A stretch of DNA of 64,000 nucleotides from assembly GCA_036638975.1 (NCBI GenBank), contig JAVWJP010000009.1, positions 7,151 through 71,150 on the forward strand, read 5' to 3'. The DNA comes from JAVWJP01 sp036638975 (GTDB lineage Bacteria; Bacillota; Clostridia; Oscillospirales; Ruminococcaceae). The notes under the pieces are model-generated. The model was not told where the DNA came from. It was given only the letters and a program-made list of their open reading frames with translations, and did not search any database. Each line of letters opens with the position of its first letter. The first letter of the stretch is position 1. Of this stretch, positions 48,148 through 58,227 are shown in pieces. Both the position numbers and the translations under genes were made by a program.

Positions 48148-49671
48148 CTACATGAGCGGCGCAAAGGCGCGCAGAATATTGCGCATTATGCGGTGACTTC
48201 GCTTTATATTCTTGCATTCCTCCGGCGTTATCTCGTCCGAAATTTTAAGCGTTTCTAATATATCATCTTTTACACATTTAACGATAGATGACCCGTAAAA
48301 CACCACTCCGCATTCAAAATGCAGGTAAAAGCTTCGGTAATCCATATTTGCCGTGCCTACCGTGCAGGTTTCATCATCACAAACCATCATTTTGGCGTGA
48401 ATAAAGCCGGGGGTATATTCGTATATTTTAACACCCGCCGTTACAAGCTGCGGGTAGCTTGACTGAGTGACCATATGAACATACCATTTGTCCGGGTGAT
48501 GCGGTGTGATAATGCGCACATCAACTCCGCTTTGTGCGGCAATACACAGCGCCGTAGTCATTTCGTTGTCTATAATAAGATAAGGGCTGGTGATATAGAC
48601 ATATTTTTTGGCGCAGTTAATCATCTGCATATACATATTCTCTGCCACGTTGTTATCGTCCAAGGGCACGTCACCATACGGCTGAACAAAACCATCGCTT
48701 GCATATTCTTTTGTGGGCATATATCTTTCTGTGTCCATTTTTTTGTCACACGAAAACTCCCACAGGTGCATAAACATTAGTGTAAGGCTGCGCACTGCCT
48801 CCCCGCGCAGCATAACTGCTGTGTCCTTCCAGTGACCGTGTTTTTCGTAGGCATTTATATATTCGTCCGCAAGGTTAATTCCCCCGCAAAAAGCTACATT
48901 GCCGTCAATTACGGTTATCTTGCGGTGGTCACGGTAGTTCATTGAGCTTGAAAGGCGAGGGCGAAACGGGTTAAACACAGTAACCTCTATGCCCGCTTTA
49001 CGCATTATCTTGTCGTAACCGGTGGGCATTGTCTGAATAGAGCCTAAATCATCATACATAAACTTTACTTCGACACCCTCAGCGGCTTTTTGAGTTAATA
49101 TCTCAAAAATAGGGTCCCACATCTTGCCTTTTTCTATAATAAAATATTCCATAAGTATAAATTTTTCAGCCTTGCTAAGCTCTGCCAGCAGAGCATACCA
49201 TTTTTCTTCTCCGGACGGGTAATAATATGCCTGTGTGTTTTTGTAAAGGGGGAAGTTAGAGGATTTTTCTATATAAGACGACTGTCTGTAAAGCAATGGG
49301 TTTACCTCGTAAAGCTCGCGCTTTGTTTCGCTGCTGTCGCGGTGGTCCTCTGCCTGACTTTTTACATAAATATCTATCTTTTTACGAAGCCTCTGGTTTA
49401 TTGATTTGTTGCCGAACATGATATAAAAAAGCCCGCCGAAAAGAGGCACAAGCATTATGGGTATTACCCATGCAAGCTTGTACGATGGGTTGTCGTCCTT
49501 GCTTAGTATCCACCCGACAATTACTATGCTTGCTATTTGAAGCCCCCAGTAAATGTACACCATATTAGCGCTTAACGATAATACTATCCAAACAAGAAAT
49601 GCAAGCTGAACAACTATAAGAAGTGCGACTATTACAAGCCTGCTAAACAAAAATTTAAGTATTTTTTTCAT
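48148..49671 (-). CDS. cls: cardiolipin synthase (phospholipase D family)
   Basis: A 507-residue membrane enzyme that joins two phosphatidylglycerols to cardiolipin and glycerol. Two N-terminal membrane helices and a PLDc_N segment (LVPLFGGLFYIMFGNK) precede two catalytic HxK(x)4D sites: NYRDHRKITVIDGNVAFCGG near 235 and FIHAKMMVCDDETCTVGTAN near 425. Length is normal. The next gene upstream is a lipase-like hydrolase on the same strand, 38 bases away. Confidence 0.93.
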   Translation of the reverse strand: MKKILKFLFSRLVIVALLIVVQLAFLVWIVLSLSANMVYIYWGLQIASIVIVGWILSKDDNPSYKLAWVIPIMLVPLFGGLFYIMFGNKSINQRLRKKIDIYVKSQAEDHRDSSETKRELYEVNPLLYRQSSYIEKSSNFPLYKNTQAYYYPSGEEKWYALLAELSKAEKFILMEYFIIEKGKMWDPIFEILTQKAAEGVEVKFMYDDLGSIQTMPTGYDKIMRKAGIEVTVFNPFRPRLSSSMNYRDHRKITVIDGNVAFCGGINLADEYINAYEKHGHWKDTAVMLRGEAVRSLTLMFMHLWEFSCDKKMDTERYMPTKEYASDGFVQPYGDVPLDDNNVAENMYMQMINCAKKYVYITSPYLIIDNEMTTALCIAAQSGVDVRIITPHHPDKWYVHMVTQSSYPQLVTAGVKIYEYTPGFIHAKMMVCDDETCTVGTANMDYRSFYLHFECGVVFYGSSIVKCVKDDILETLKISDEITPEECKNIKRSHRIMRNILRAFAPLM

Positions 49672-49709
49672 TGTTTCCTCTCCTCACCCAATAAAGCTTA
49701 GTTTTGCGG

Positions 49710-50633
49710 TTAAATTTTACGCTTCAGCCACTCATAAACATCGCTGTAAACTTCGCTGCGGTTTATTTCGTTAAGCATCTCGTGCCGTCCGCCCTTATAA
49801 AGCTTTAAAGTAACATCAAAAAGCCCCGCTTTTTTTATACTGTCATAAACCTGCCGCACACCCTTGCCGTAATCTCCCACAGGGTCTTCACTGCCGGAGA
49901 ACAAATACACAGACAGCTTTTTAGGTAAAGCATCTGCCCACTCCGGCGCATTTGACATAATGTTAAGCTCCAGTAAATCTCTTAAAGCCGCATTGGTAAA
50001 GCTAAAATCACAGCCGCTGTCGGCAACATATAAGTCCACAACAGCTTTATCTCTCGTAAGCCAATCCTTCTCTGTCCTGTGCTCGAAGCGTTCGTTGTAC
50101 TTACCAAAGATAAGCTTGTCCAAAACTCTGCTGCGCCCACGTGCTCCCTGTGTTTTACAAAAAACATCGGCAAGCCTTTTACCCGCCGCCGCAAGTGGGT
50201 TTTTGCCGCCTGTCCCGCTCAATATAAGGCCATCATATTCTTCGCCAAAGCGTGCCGCACAGCACCGCGCCACAAAAGAGCCCATAGAATGCCCCATCAA
50301 AAAATATGGGATTCCCGGGTATTGCTCCTTTACCATATGCGTAAGCGTCCGCACATCATTTACAAGAAAAAGGTGCCCGTCTTTTTTACCGAAAAAGCCC
50401 AAATCAGCTTCACTCTTAACCGAGCCTTTGTGCCCTATATGGTCGTTGCCGCACACCACAAAGCCCTTGCCGCAAAGGTATTGCGCAAAGGCACGGTAAC
50501 GGTCTATATACTCGCACATACCGTGACAAATTTGTAAAACGCCCAGTATATCTGTCTGTGTAGGTACAAAAAGCTTAGCAGAAATCATGTCGGTGCCGTT
50601 ACTGCTAAGGTAGCTTATGTCTTCAATGTTCAT
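49710..50633 (-). CDS. alpha/beta hydrolase (monoacylglycerol lipase / lysophospholipase-like)
   Basis: A 307-residue serine hydrolase of the Hydrolase_4 group. The nucleophile is in FLMGHSMGSFVARC near 108, the acid in LFSGSEDPVGDYG near 252, and the His in YKGGRHEMLNE near 281; an oxyanion-type GNDHIGHKGS precedes. The start ATG overlaps the stop of the upstream gene as ATGA; a GTG two codons earlier with GGAGAGG at good spacing is the alternative. Likely acts on membrane lipid monoesters, given the cardiolipin synthase next door (inference). Confidence 0.88.
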   Translation of the reverse strand: MNIEDISYLSSNGTDMISAKLFVPTQTDILGVLQICHGMCEYIDRYRAFAQYLCGKGFVVCGNDHIGHKGSVKSEADLGFFGKKDGHLFLVNDVRTLTHMVKEQYPGIPYFLMGHSMGSFVARCCAARFGEEYDGLILSGTGGKNPLAAAGKRLADVFCKTQGARGRSRVLDKLIFGKYNERFEHRTEKDWLTRDKAVVDLYVADSGCDFSFTNAALRDLLELNIMSNAPEWADALPKKLSVYLFSGSEDPVGDYGKGVRQVYDSIKKAGLFDVTLKLYKGGRHEMLNEINRSEVYSDVYEWLKRKI

Positions 50634-51121
50634 CTGCACTGTAACGCCTCTCCCCGCTCCGCTATCGCGTTATTTAAGTGTAGCACCGGCGCCGCCGCAT
50701 CGTTGCGCAGCACCTCTCCGTCCATAGTAACTGTAAAAAAAGTGGCATCTTTAAAGCTCGTCCAAAGCTTTGTAAGTATAGAGTTTTCGCCCTCGCGCAT
50801 ACCTGTAACAACATTTTTAGCCTTATTTTCGCGTATGAAATCTTCTATGCAAGCAAGAGGGTTTGTTGAATATTGCAGTGCCATTACCGCATTATTTTGC
50901 TTAGAAACATCAAAAAGATATTCCAAAGCATCGGTGTCGTTGTGCGCACTTTTTGGGTTTACAACGCTTATAACCGTAAGCGGCGTTTTTGCAATGTTTG
51001 CAATGACACGCCCTGCTTTTATAAGGCGCTCGCACTGCCGCTGGTTTGTAACGCACACAACTGTAGAATTAAATATCATCTCTTTGGTAGGACTGCTATA
51101 ACTCGTTTGTGCAAGGTTCAT
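50630..51121 (-). CDS. universal stress protein-like (UspA/KdpD-type) protein
   Basis: A 163-residue Rossmann-like protein with NSTVVCVTNQRQCERLIKAG, then TPLTVISVVNP, then ALEYLFDVSKQNNAVMALQY and AKNVVTGMREGENSIL. The order matches the Usp-like group common in Clostridia. The ATP-binding G-x(2)-G-x(9)-G-(S/T) motif is only partly visible. AAGGGGAA precedes the ATG. It overlaps the lipase gene start by 4 bases. Confidence 0.68.
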   Translation of the reverse strand: MNLAQTSYSSPTKEMIFNSTVVCVTNQRQCERLIKAGRVIANIAKTPLTVISVVNPKSAHNDTDALEYLFDVSKQNNAVMALQYSTNPLACIEDFIRENKAKNVVTGMREGENSILTKLWTSFKDATFFTVTMDGEVLRNDAAAPVLHLNNAIAERGEALQCR

Positions 51122-51225
51122 TATAAAAATTCCCCTTAAATTTTTTTTGCTGTATAGCTTTTATTATACACCGCATTTGTAAATAAATCATTAGCAGTCT
51201 GCCTGTTTAATGTTAAGATGCTTTT

Positions 51226-51654
51226 TTATCCCAGTATCTCCCTTAGCTTTTTTTCAAAGCTTTCGTCCTGCTCCTTTGTGCGCTTGGCACAGCCGCGCAG
51301 TCTTCCGCCCGACATTCTTATTTTTTTTGCGGAGTGCCGTTGCTGTAAAAGAGCCTCTATATTTCCGTCACAGTAAACCATACCGTCCTGTGAAAGCACT
51401 ATGGCGTTTTTACTAAGACACATTGCCGCAAGCCCGTAGTCCTGCGTAATTACGATATTACCGCGCAGCACCATATTTACAATGGCAAAATCGACACTGT
51501 CCGCGCCCTTAGACACCGTAACCGTGCTTGCTCCCTCACGCTCAAAAACATGAGAGGTGTCACATAATATGACACATTCGGCTTTATACTCTGCCGCAAG
51601 CCTAACTGCAATATCAACCACAGGGCAGCCGTCTGCGTCTATCAAAAGCTTCAT
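51226..51654 (-). CDS. YaiI/YqxD family (UPF0178) protein
   Basis: A 142-residue protein with the family opening MKLLIDADGCPVVDIAVRLA, the block SKGADSVDFAIVNMVLRGNI then VITQDYGLAAMCL, and the closing R-M-S-G-G-R-x-R-G motif. It has a PIN-like nuclease fold by family; the biochemical role is not established. Confidence 0.93.
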   Translation of the reverse strand: MKLLIDADGCPVVDIAVRLAAEYKAECVILCDTSHVFEREGASTVTVSKGADSVDFAIVNMVLRGNIVITQDYGLAAMCLSKNAIVLSQDGMVYCDGNIEALLQQRHSAKKIRMSGGRLRGCAKRTKEQDESFEKKLREILG

Positions 51655-51692
51655 AATAACCTCTTTCTAAAAATGCCTACCGCATAGCCGCA

Positions 51693-52532
51693 TTATATGT
51701 TTAATATACGAAACACAAGCGGACATATAAAAAATGCAGTAAAGCCCACTGCGGCATATTCGCAAGTGCAAAGCAACAAGGTCTGCGGCATTATAAACGA
51801 AAGCCCCAGCTTTACCACAAGCAAAAGCGAAAGCCCCAGTAGCTCACGCATAAGCTTGTGCCGCAAGCTTATATGCTCTGTGTCAAAGCAAACAAAACGG
51901 TGCTCCAGCGGCACTGCAAGTGCAAAGCCAACAAGAAGCCCATAGCTTTTTGCGGTGAATATATCTCCGTTAAAAACCAAAGCAGGCAAAAGCAAAACAG
52001 TAAAAGCTGCAAAAAGCAAAGTTCTTGCACCATGGTTAAGATGAGAAAAACAAATGTAACAAATTGCAGGCACCAAAACGCCTAAAACAAGCCCTCCTAA
52101 AACATCTGTCGGCCAGTGCACACCGAGGTACAGGCGCGAAAAACCGACCAAAAGCACAAGCAACGCCGCCAAAGCACCTGCCCACCACCTGCGCACACAC
52201 ATAGCTATAGAGCTGTAAAGCGTAGCGGCTATTTGTGTGTGCCCGCTTGGGAACGAAAAGCCTGTTGCGGTGCTTTGCCGCAAGCTGCGCAAACCCGGCT
52301 GCCCTATGGGGCGCGGCACCTTGCACAGGTTTTTAATAAAGCTTGTTAAGTTTATAGAAACCAACATAGAAAACGCCATATATTCGCCTTTTTCTTTGTC
52401 AAACAGCCAATAAACCACCGTAATGATAAGAATAGCAGGCAACTGCTCGCCCAACATTGTAATTCCCGTAAACAGTGCATCTAAAAACGGGTTTGATATA
52501 CTTTGTATGGAAAGCAAAATATCAAGCTCCAT
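51693..52532 (-). CDS. PAP2-family membrane phosphatase
   Basis: A 279-residue membrane phosphatase that would dephosphorylate a lipid phosphate such as phosphatidic acid or undecaprenyl pyrophosphate. The three catalytic motifs are K-x(4)-RP in KNLCKVPRP, PSGH in FSFPSGHTQIAA, and SR-x(5)-H-x(3)-D in SRLYLGVHWPTDVLGG. About seven hydrophobic segments. It follows the DUF1015 gene by one base. Confidence 0.9.
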   Translation of the reverse strand: MELDILLSIQSISNPFLDALFTGITMLGEQLPAILIITVVYWLFDKEKGEYMAFSMLVSINLTSFIKNLCKVPRPIGQPGLRSLRQSTATGFSFPSGHTQIAATLYSSIAMCVRRWWAGALAALLVLLVGFSRLYLGVHWPTDVLGGLVLGVLVPAICYICFSHLNHGARTLLFAAFTVLLLPALVFNGDIFTAKSYGLLVGFALAVPLEHRFVCFDTEHISLRHKLMRELLGLSLLLVVKLGLSFIMPQTLLLCTCEYAAVGFTAFFICPLVFRILNI

Positions 52533-52533
52533 A

Positions 52534-53832
52534 TTAATGCTCCATCTCCCGTAGGCTGTTCATAACCATGCCCGTAATAAGCTTAGGGTAAAAGTAGGTG
52601 CTCTTTTGCGGCATTTTTTCTTTAGCCTCTGCTACCTGCGCAATCTCGCTTACACGCGTAGGGTTTATAATAAACGCACAGTTTCCCTCTCCGGCATCGA
52701 CAGACGACATAGCTTCAGCGGCACTGCGTGTATATGCAAGGTTTGTTTGGTTTGCCATGTTTTCTTTATCTATGCCAAAAATGCGCTCCAGCACCAATGT
52801 ATGCAGTATAGAAACATCTAAGGTCTTGTAAGCCTCACTGCTGTGCGGCAAGAGCTCGTCCATTATGCCGCTGTCTTTAAGGGTAAGAAGCTGCCATTTA
52901 TCGGCTCCTGTGTAGAGCACCATTGCTTTTTTATTGTCAATATATTTTTCACCTAATGCTTTTTCAATTTTTGCACAATCTCCTGTCTGCTCCTCAATAT
53001 CAAAATATTTTTGGCAAGAGGAAAGTAAGGCTTTTTTGTCAAAGCTCTTTAGGTTCTTAACTATACGGTGCGTTGGGAAAACCACAAGCCCCTCGTTTTC
53101 CATGCTTACAAGCGTCATCATTACATAGTTTGCGGGGTGGTTTTCGTCCTTTATAATACCCTCTGCTTGCAATTTCGCCTTAAAGTTAAGCGCTGTTTCG
53201 TAGCGGTGATGTCCGTCGGCAATATAGGCTTTTTTATCGCTCATAAGCTTTTGCAAAAGTGCCGTTTCGTCTTTATCGTAAACACACCACAGGCGGTGAG
53301 TCACACCGTCCTCTGCGGTAAACTGCTGCTGCGGCTCACCGCCGGAGAGCTTTTCTAAAAGCTGCGAAACCTTACGGTTTTTGTCGAAATACAGCGAGTA
53401 AATTTGGCTGAAATTGCAAAATGTAGCACTCATAAGGTCAAAGCGGTCGCCCTTCGCCTTAGAGAGTGTTTCCTCATGCGGCAAAATAATTCCCTTGCTA
53501 AATTCTTCCAGCTTTACAAGAGAAACAAAGCCCTTAACACGCTTTAGCTCGCCGCCAACAGTAAATTCTTCTTCATAAATATATATTCCTGCCGTGTCAT
53601 CTTGCTGTAAAATATCTTCATCAAGCCATTTAGTTAAGGTTTCTCCCGCCGTTTTGTAAGGCTCTGCGCCCTCGCGCGGAAGCTCTAAGCGTATTATATT
53701 ATGAGGGTTGGCGGCAAGATACGCGCGGCGCTGCTCATCGTTTATAATATCATAGGGCGGGCAGCACAAGGCTGAAATTTCGCCCGCTTTTTTGGTAAAG
53801 CGCAACGCACGGAATGGTTTTACGTTTAACAT
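52534..53832 (-). CDS. DUF1015 family protein
   Basis: A 432-residue protein of the DUF1015 family. Characteristic stretches are VKPFRALRFTKKAGEISALC with CPPYDIINDE, NIIRLELP, YIADGHHRYETALNFKAKLQ and PTHRIVKN. GAGGTG lies 6 bases before the ATG; a GTG three codons upstream overlaps that site. The family is common in Clostridia, often near amino-acid dehydrogenase genes, and may be a SerC- or kinase-related enzyme; the function is unproven. Confidence 0.9.
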   Translation of the reverse strand: MLNVKPFRALRFTKKAGEISALCCPPYDIINDEQRRAYLAANPHNIIRLELPREGAEPYKTAGETLTKWLDEDILQQDDTAGIYIYEEEFTVGGELKRVKGFVSLVKLEEFSKGIILPHEETLSKAKGDRFDLMSATFCNFSQIYSLYFDKNRKVSQLLEKLSGGEPQQQFTAEDGVTHRLWCVYDKDETALLQKLMSDKKAYIADGHHRYETALNFKAKLQAEGIIKDENHPANYVMMTLVSMENEGLVVFPTHRIVKNLKSFDKKALLSSCQKYFDIEEQTGDCAKIEKALGEKYIDNKKAMVLYTGADKWQLLTLKDSGIMDELLPHSSEAYKTLDVSILHTLVLERIFGIDKENMANQTNLAYTRSAAEAMSSVDAGEGNCAFIINPTRVSEIAQVAEAKEKMPQKSTYFYPKLITGMVMNSLREMEH

Positions 53833-54036
53833 GACGTACACCTCGTTCTTAATAATTAAAAAAATGCGGCAAGCTTTAAAAGCAAAATCTTATTATTTTT
53901 ATTTAAAAATACTCCTATATTACATTTTAGAGGTTTTTTTTAAATAGTCAAGGAAAAACCATTTTTACTGTGACTCATTTTGTGGTATACTTAACATATA
54001 GCTGAAAAACAGATATGAAGATAGGAATGAAGCAAC

Positions 54037-56190
54037 ATGGACATACAAAAAATAATTACAGACGAGTTTAAGCTTCGCCCGCAGCAGGTGTCTGCCACTG
54101 TAGAGCTTATAGACCAAGGTAACACAATACCTTTTATAGCACGTTACCGCAAGGAAGTTACGGGTTCGCTTGACGACCAGGTGCTGCGCGAGCTGCACGA
54201 GCGGCTTTTGTACTTGCGCGGGCTTTTAAAACGCGCCGATGAAATTCGCACTTCTATTGCAGCGCAAGAAAAAATGACGGACGAGCTTGAAGCGGCATTA
54301 ACAAACGCCAAAACCCTCTCGGAGCTTGAGGACATTTACCGTCCGTTTAAGCAAAAGAGAAAAACAAGAGCTAGCGTTGCAAAAGAAAAAGGCTTAGAGC
54401 CTCTTGCCGAAAAAATACTTCTACAGTTGCCGGCTTTTAACCCCATAGAAGCGGCGGCTGAATATATAAACGAAGAAAAAGCTGTAGCCACGGCAGAAGA
54501 AGCCCTTGCCGGTGCGCAGGATATAATTGCCGAGATGGTTTCGGATAACGCCGACTGCCGCAAGCTTTTGCGCCAATATATGTTTAAATTCGGCATGATT
54601 AAAGCCACCGGTACAAAAGAGGATATGGGCGTTTATGCAATGTATAATGAGTATAAAGAGCCTATAAACCGCATAGCGGGGCACCGTGTTTTGGCTGTTG
54701 ATAGAGGCGAGCGAGAGGAATTTTTAAAGGTAGCTGTAGCTGCAGATGATGATGCCTGCAAAAATATTCTTTACCGCCATTACGTAAAAGGAGAAAACCC
54801 TTCTTCACAGATAGTAAAAGCTGCGGCTGAGGACAGCTATTCGCGGCTTGTTTTTCCGTCACTTGAGCGCGAGCTGCGCGCACAGCTTACAGAAACCGCC
54901 GCCGAGCAAGCCATAAAGGTTTTTGGGCTTAACCTGCGCCAGCTTTTAATACAGCCTCCCGTCAAAAACTCTGTCACCTTGGGGTTAGACCCCGGCTACC
55001 GCACAGGCTGTAAGCTTGCTGTGGTTGATGCTATAGGCAAGGTACTTGAAACAGGCGTTATATACCCCACCTTGGGCAGTGCAGGGCGAATGGAGGAAGC
55101 AAAGCGCATAACAAAAGCCATGGTTTTAAAACACGGCGTAACAACAATAGCCATAGGCAACGGCACAGCCAGCCATGAGTCTGAGGTTTTTGTTGCCGAG
55201 CTTTTAAAAGAGCTTAACTGCGGCGCTGCCTACATGGTGGTAAGCGAAGCGGGTGCATCTGTATACTCTGCCTCTAAGCTTGCCGCCGATGAATTTCCGG
55301 AATACGATGTTTCTCTGCGCAGTGCCGTTTCTATAGCCCGCCGTTTGCAAGACCCTTTGGCAGAGCTTGTAAAGATAGACCCTAAGGCAATAGGCGTTGG
55401 GCAGTACCAGCACGATATGCCTAAGGCAAAGCTGGAGGAAAGCCTTGACGGAGTAGTTGAAAGCTGTGTAAACTCTGTGGGGGTAGACCTTAACACCGCT
55501 TCTTTTGCGCTTTTGGCGCACGTTGCCGGCATAGGTGCGGGCGTTGCCAAAAACATAGTTGCATACCGCGAAGAAAACGGAGAATTTACAGGCCGCACAC
55601 AGCTTTTAAAGGTGCCAAAGCTTGGCAAAAAAGCATATGAGCAATGTGCGGGGTTCTTGCGCGTAATTGACGGCAAAAACATTTTAGATAACACCTCTGT
55701 GCACCCCGAAAGCTATGCCGCCGCTAAAAAGCTGCTGGAGCTTTGCGGCTACAGCCTGACAGATGTAAAAAACGGCAAGATAAGCGAGCTACGCGATAAA
55801 GCTACCTCAATTGGCTTATCGGAAATCGCCGAAAAAACAGGTGTGGGAATACCCACCCTAAACGACATTATAACAGAGCTGCAAAAGCCGGGACGCGACC
55901 CACGCGACGAGCTGCCTGCGCCGCTGCTGCGCACAGACGTAATAAGTCTTGCCGACTTAAAAGAGGGCATGGAGCTTGTCGGCACTGTGCGAAACGTAAT
56001 AGACTTTGGCTGTTTTGTCGATATCGGAGTACATGAGGACGGGCTTGTCCATGTTTCTGAAATTGCAAACCGCTTTATAAAGCACCCGTCAGAGGCTGTA
56101 AAGGTTGGAGATATCGTAAAAGTGAAGGTACTTTCGGTAGACATAAAGCGCGGGCGTATAGCATTAACCATAAAAGGTGCGGCACAATAA
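54037..56190 (+). CDS. tex: Tex family RNA-binding transcription accessory protein
   Basis: A 717-residue Tex/YhgF protein, a nucleic-acid-binding factor homologous to eukaryotic Spt6. It has the helical Tex N-domain (VSATVELIDQGNTIPFIARY), a YqgF RNaseH-like domain (LGLDPGYRTGCKLAVVDAIG near 322), helix-hairpin-helix motifs (LNTASFALLAHVAGIGAGVA near 490), and a C-terminal S1 domain (GTVRNVIDFGCFVDIGVHED near 650). AGGAATGA precedes the ATG. Divergent from DUF1015. Confidence 0.96.
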   Translation: MDIQKIITDEFKLRPQQVSATVELIDQGNTIPFIARYRKEVTGSLDDQVLRELHERLLYLRGLLKRADEIRTSIAAQEKMTDELEAALTNAKTLSELEDIYRPFKQKRKTRASVAKEKGLEPLAEKILLQLPAFNPIEAAAEYINEEKAVATAEEALAGAQDIIAEMVSDNADCRKLLRQYMFKFGMIKATGTKEDMGVYAMYNEYKEPINRIAGHRVLAVDRGEREEFLKVAVAADDDACKNILYRHYVKGENPSSQIVKAAAEDSYSRLVFPSLERELRAQLTETAAEQAIKVFGLNLRQLLIQPPVKNSVTLGLDPGYRTGCKLAVVDAIGKVLETGVIYPTLGSAGRMEEAKRITKAMVLKHGVTTIAIGNGTASHESEVFVAELLKELNCGAAYMVVSEAGASVYSASKLAADEFPEYDVSLRSAVSIARRLQDPLAELVKIDPKAIGVGQYQHDMPKAKLEESLDGVVESCVNSVGVDLNTASFALLAHVAGIGAGVAKNIVAYREENGEFTGRTQLLKVPKLGKKAYEQCAGFLRVIDGKNILDNTSVHPESYAAAKKLLELCGYSLTDVKNGKISELRDKATSIGLSEIAEKTGVGIPTLNDIITELQKPGRDPRDELPAPLLRTDVISLADLKEGMELVGTVRNVIDFGCFVDIGVHEDGLVHVSEIANRFIKHPSEAVKVGDIVKVKVLSVDIKRGRIALTIKGAAQ

Positions 56191-56290
56191 CCCCAAATGC
56201 TGTTTTACAAGTTATCTCCTTTAAATACACAGGTGCTTTGGCGCTTACAGCAAAAAATATTTTAGATTCCTAAAAAGGGGTGGGCATCAA

Positions 56291-56737
56291 ATGAACTTCA
56301 TTGGCATCGACAAAAAATGCGTTTTGGTGTGGCGGATAAGGCTATGTATCGTCACCGCCGCTTTGCTTTTACTTAATATTTTGTTGTTTTATGATGAAAC
56401 CATCGCTTTAATTGTAATTGCGGCTATTATACTTGTACCTTTTTTGGTGATGTTTTTTTGGTACTACCCCCTTAAATACCGCAAGCTAAGCTATGCCTCC
56501 GCAGAAGATTTGCTCGTTATAAACTGCGGCGTTATTTATACAAGGCGTAAATCTATTCTTTCTAATAACATACAGTATATTACTTTAACCACAACTCCGC
56601 TTACAAAGCTTTTTGGGCTGTGCACCTTGTTTTTTCACGCAGCAGGCAGCTTTGTATATTTGCCGTGCCTAAGCCACGATGCAGCGCGGAATTTGCAGCA
56701 TCTTCTAACCTCTGACAGCGGGGAGGATTGCCGCTGA
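56291..56737 (+). CDS. bacterial PH-domain membrane protein, YdbS-like
   Basis: A 148-residue protein with two membrane helices (LCIVTAALLLLNILLFY; LIVIAAIILVPFLVMFFWYY) and a bPH2 (DUF304) domain: LLVINCGVIYTRRKSILSNN, then IQYITLTTTPLTKLFGL. AAGGGGTGG precedes the ATG. Its stop overlaps the start of the larger PH protein (TGATG), the same arrangement as ydbS-ydbT in Bacillus subtilis, where the pair gives resistance to some bacteriocins. Confidence 0.87.
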   Translation: MNFIGIDKKCVLVWRIRLCIVTAALLLLNILLFYDETIALIVIAAIILVPFLVMFFWYYPLKYRKLSYASAEDLLVINCGVIYTRRKSILSNNIQYITLTTTPLTKLFGLCTLFFHAAGSFVYLPCLSHDAARNLQHLLTSDSGEDCR

Positions 56738-58179
56738 TGACGCACAGAGCACACCCTGTTATGATAATTGAGTTTTTGTGGGGCTTTGTCTACCTGCTTA
56801 TAATACCTCTTTTGCGTGGTGTAATAACCGCGCTGCACAGCGGTTTTTCAGGCTGGCTTAGCGGCGCTTGGGTAGATATTCTTGTGCTGTGCTTAATAAT
56901 TGCACTGGCTGTGGCACAGTGGCGCTGTCTAAGCTACCGCTGTTTGCCGGACGGAGTTTTGTTTAGGCAGGGCATAATAAGGCACAGCAAAAGCTATATT
57001 TCACACGAGCACATAGATACCCTCGCCGTTACCTGTCCGTATTATCTAAAGCCCTTTGGCGCCGTTCGTCTGCGGGCAGATACAAAAGCCGGACGCTTTG
57101 ATAAAGCTGATGTAAATATAACTATTTATAAGCGCGATGCAGATGAGATTTTTGCAAGCCGTGAAAAAAAGCTTAACGCCGAAAAAGCTGTGCCCGAGCG
57201 CAAATATACCCCTAAAGGAATTTATATAGTCGCACTTTCGGCATTACTTTCAAATTCATTTGCAGGCGTAATATTTTTTTCAACCTTTATATCACGCACA
57301 GGCAAGCTGCTTGGCAAGGGCTTTGAGAGCCTGCTTTTTGTAAGACTAAAAAGCTTTACAAGGCTTGTGACATTTGGCATTCCACCCATTGCCGCCGTAA
57401 TTGCATATATTCTTTTGTTCGGCTGGCTTTTTACATTTATTTTAAACCTTTTTAGGCACAACGATTTTTGTGTGCAGCGTAACAGCGGCACATTAGAGAT
57501 AACAGGCGGGCTTTTTACAAACCGCAAATATTCTGTGGACGTGCGCGAAATAAATTATATTGATATTCGTCAAAGCATACTTACAAAGCTGCTTGGTCTA
57601 TACTCGGTCTTTGTGCAGGCTATAGGCTACGGAAAAGAAAAAGATGATGTTTCGGCAATAATACCTGCCTCGGTAAAAGACGAGCTTACAAATAGCCTTG
57701 CACTGCTACTGCCAGAGTTTAAGCCCGCAAAGCGGCAGGCAAAGCCCAACGCAGGTGCAATTATGCGTTTTATTGCCGACACACTCTTTGGCTGTATACT
57801 ACTGCCGTCAACCACTATTATACTCATGTTGCTTTTGCCAAAATTCAGTGACATCATAGGCTGGGTAGGCTTTATGGCGTGTATACCCGCATACCTTTTT
57901 TTACTCGTTCGCATAATGGATTTTACATCTTCGGGCATAGGGCGAACAGGCGATATTTACACCTTAAAATATTCGCAGGGCTTTCATCTGCACACTATAA
58001 TAATGCCGCTAAACAAGGTTGCCTCTATAACGCTGCGTCAAAGTGTTTTTCAAAAAATGGATAATAAATGCGACATACTTTTGTTCTCGATTTCAGAAAA
58101 ACGACGCAGGCATCATATCCGCAACATAGATAAAACCATGGCTATACAAATACTGCACTTGCAGCCGCAAGAACGCTAA
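56737..58179 (+). CDS. multi-PH-domain membrane protein, YdbT-like
   Basis: A 480-residue protein with paired membrane helices separated by three bPH2 domains. The first follows CLSYRCLPDGVLFRQGIIRH, the second RNSGTLEITGGLFTNRKYSV with YIDIRQSILTKLLGLYSVFV, and the third TLKYSQGFHLHTIIMPLNKV. It partners the smaller upstream protein. I used the ATG that overlaps the previous stop, preceded by GGGGAGG; an in-frame TTG three codons upstream is the alternative. Probable envelope-stress function by family. Confidence 0.87.
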   Translation: MTHRAHPVMIIEFLWGFVYLLIIPLLRGVITALHSGFSGWLSGAWVDILVLCLIIALAVAQWRCLSYRCLPDGVLFRQGIIRHSKSYISHEHIDTLAVTCPYYLKPFGAVRLRADTKAGRFDKADVNITIYKRDADEIFASREKKLNAEKAVPERKYTPKGIYIVALSALLSNSFAGVIFFSTFISRTGKLLGKGFESLLFVRLKSFTRLVTFGIPPIAAVIAYILLFGWLFTFILNLFRHNDFCVQRNSGTLEITGGLFTNRKYSVDVREINYIDIRQSILTKLLGLYSVFVQAIGYGKEKDDVSAIIPASVKDELTNSLALLLPEFKPAKRQAKPNAGAIMRFIADTLFGCILLPSTTIILMLLLPKFSDIIGWVGFMACIPAYLFLLVRIMDFTSSGIGRTGDIYTLKYSQGFHLHTIIMPLNKVASITLRQSVFQKMDNKCDILLFSISEKRRRHHIRNIDKTMAIQILHLQPQER

Positions 58180-58227
58180 TTACATTATAAATTAAACCAA
58201 CTGTTAAAAAAGACGGTGAACTGCCAA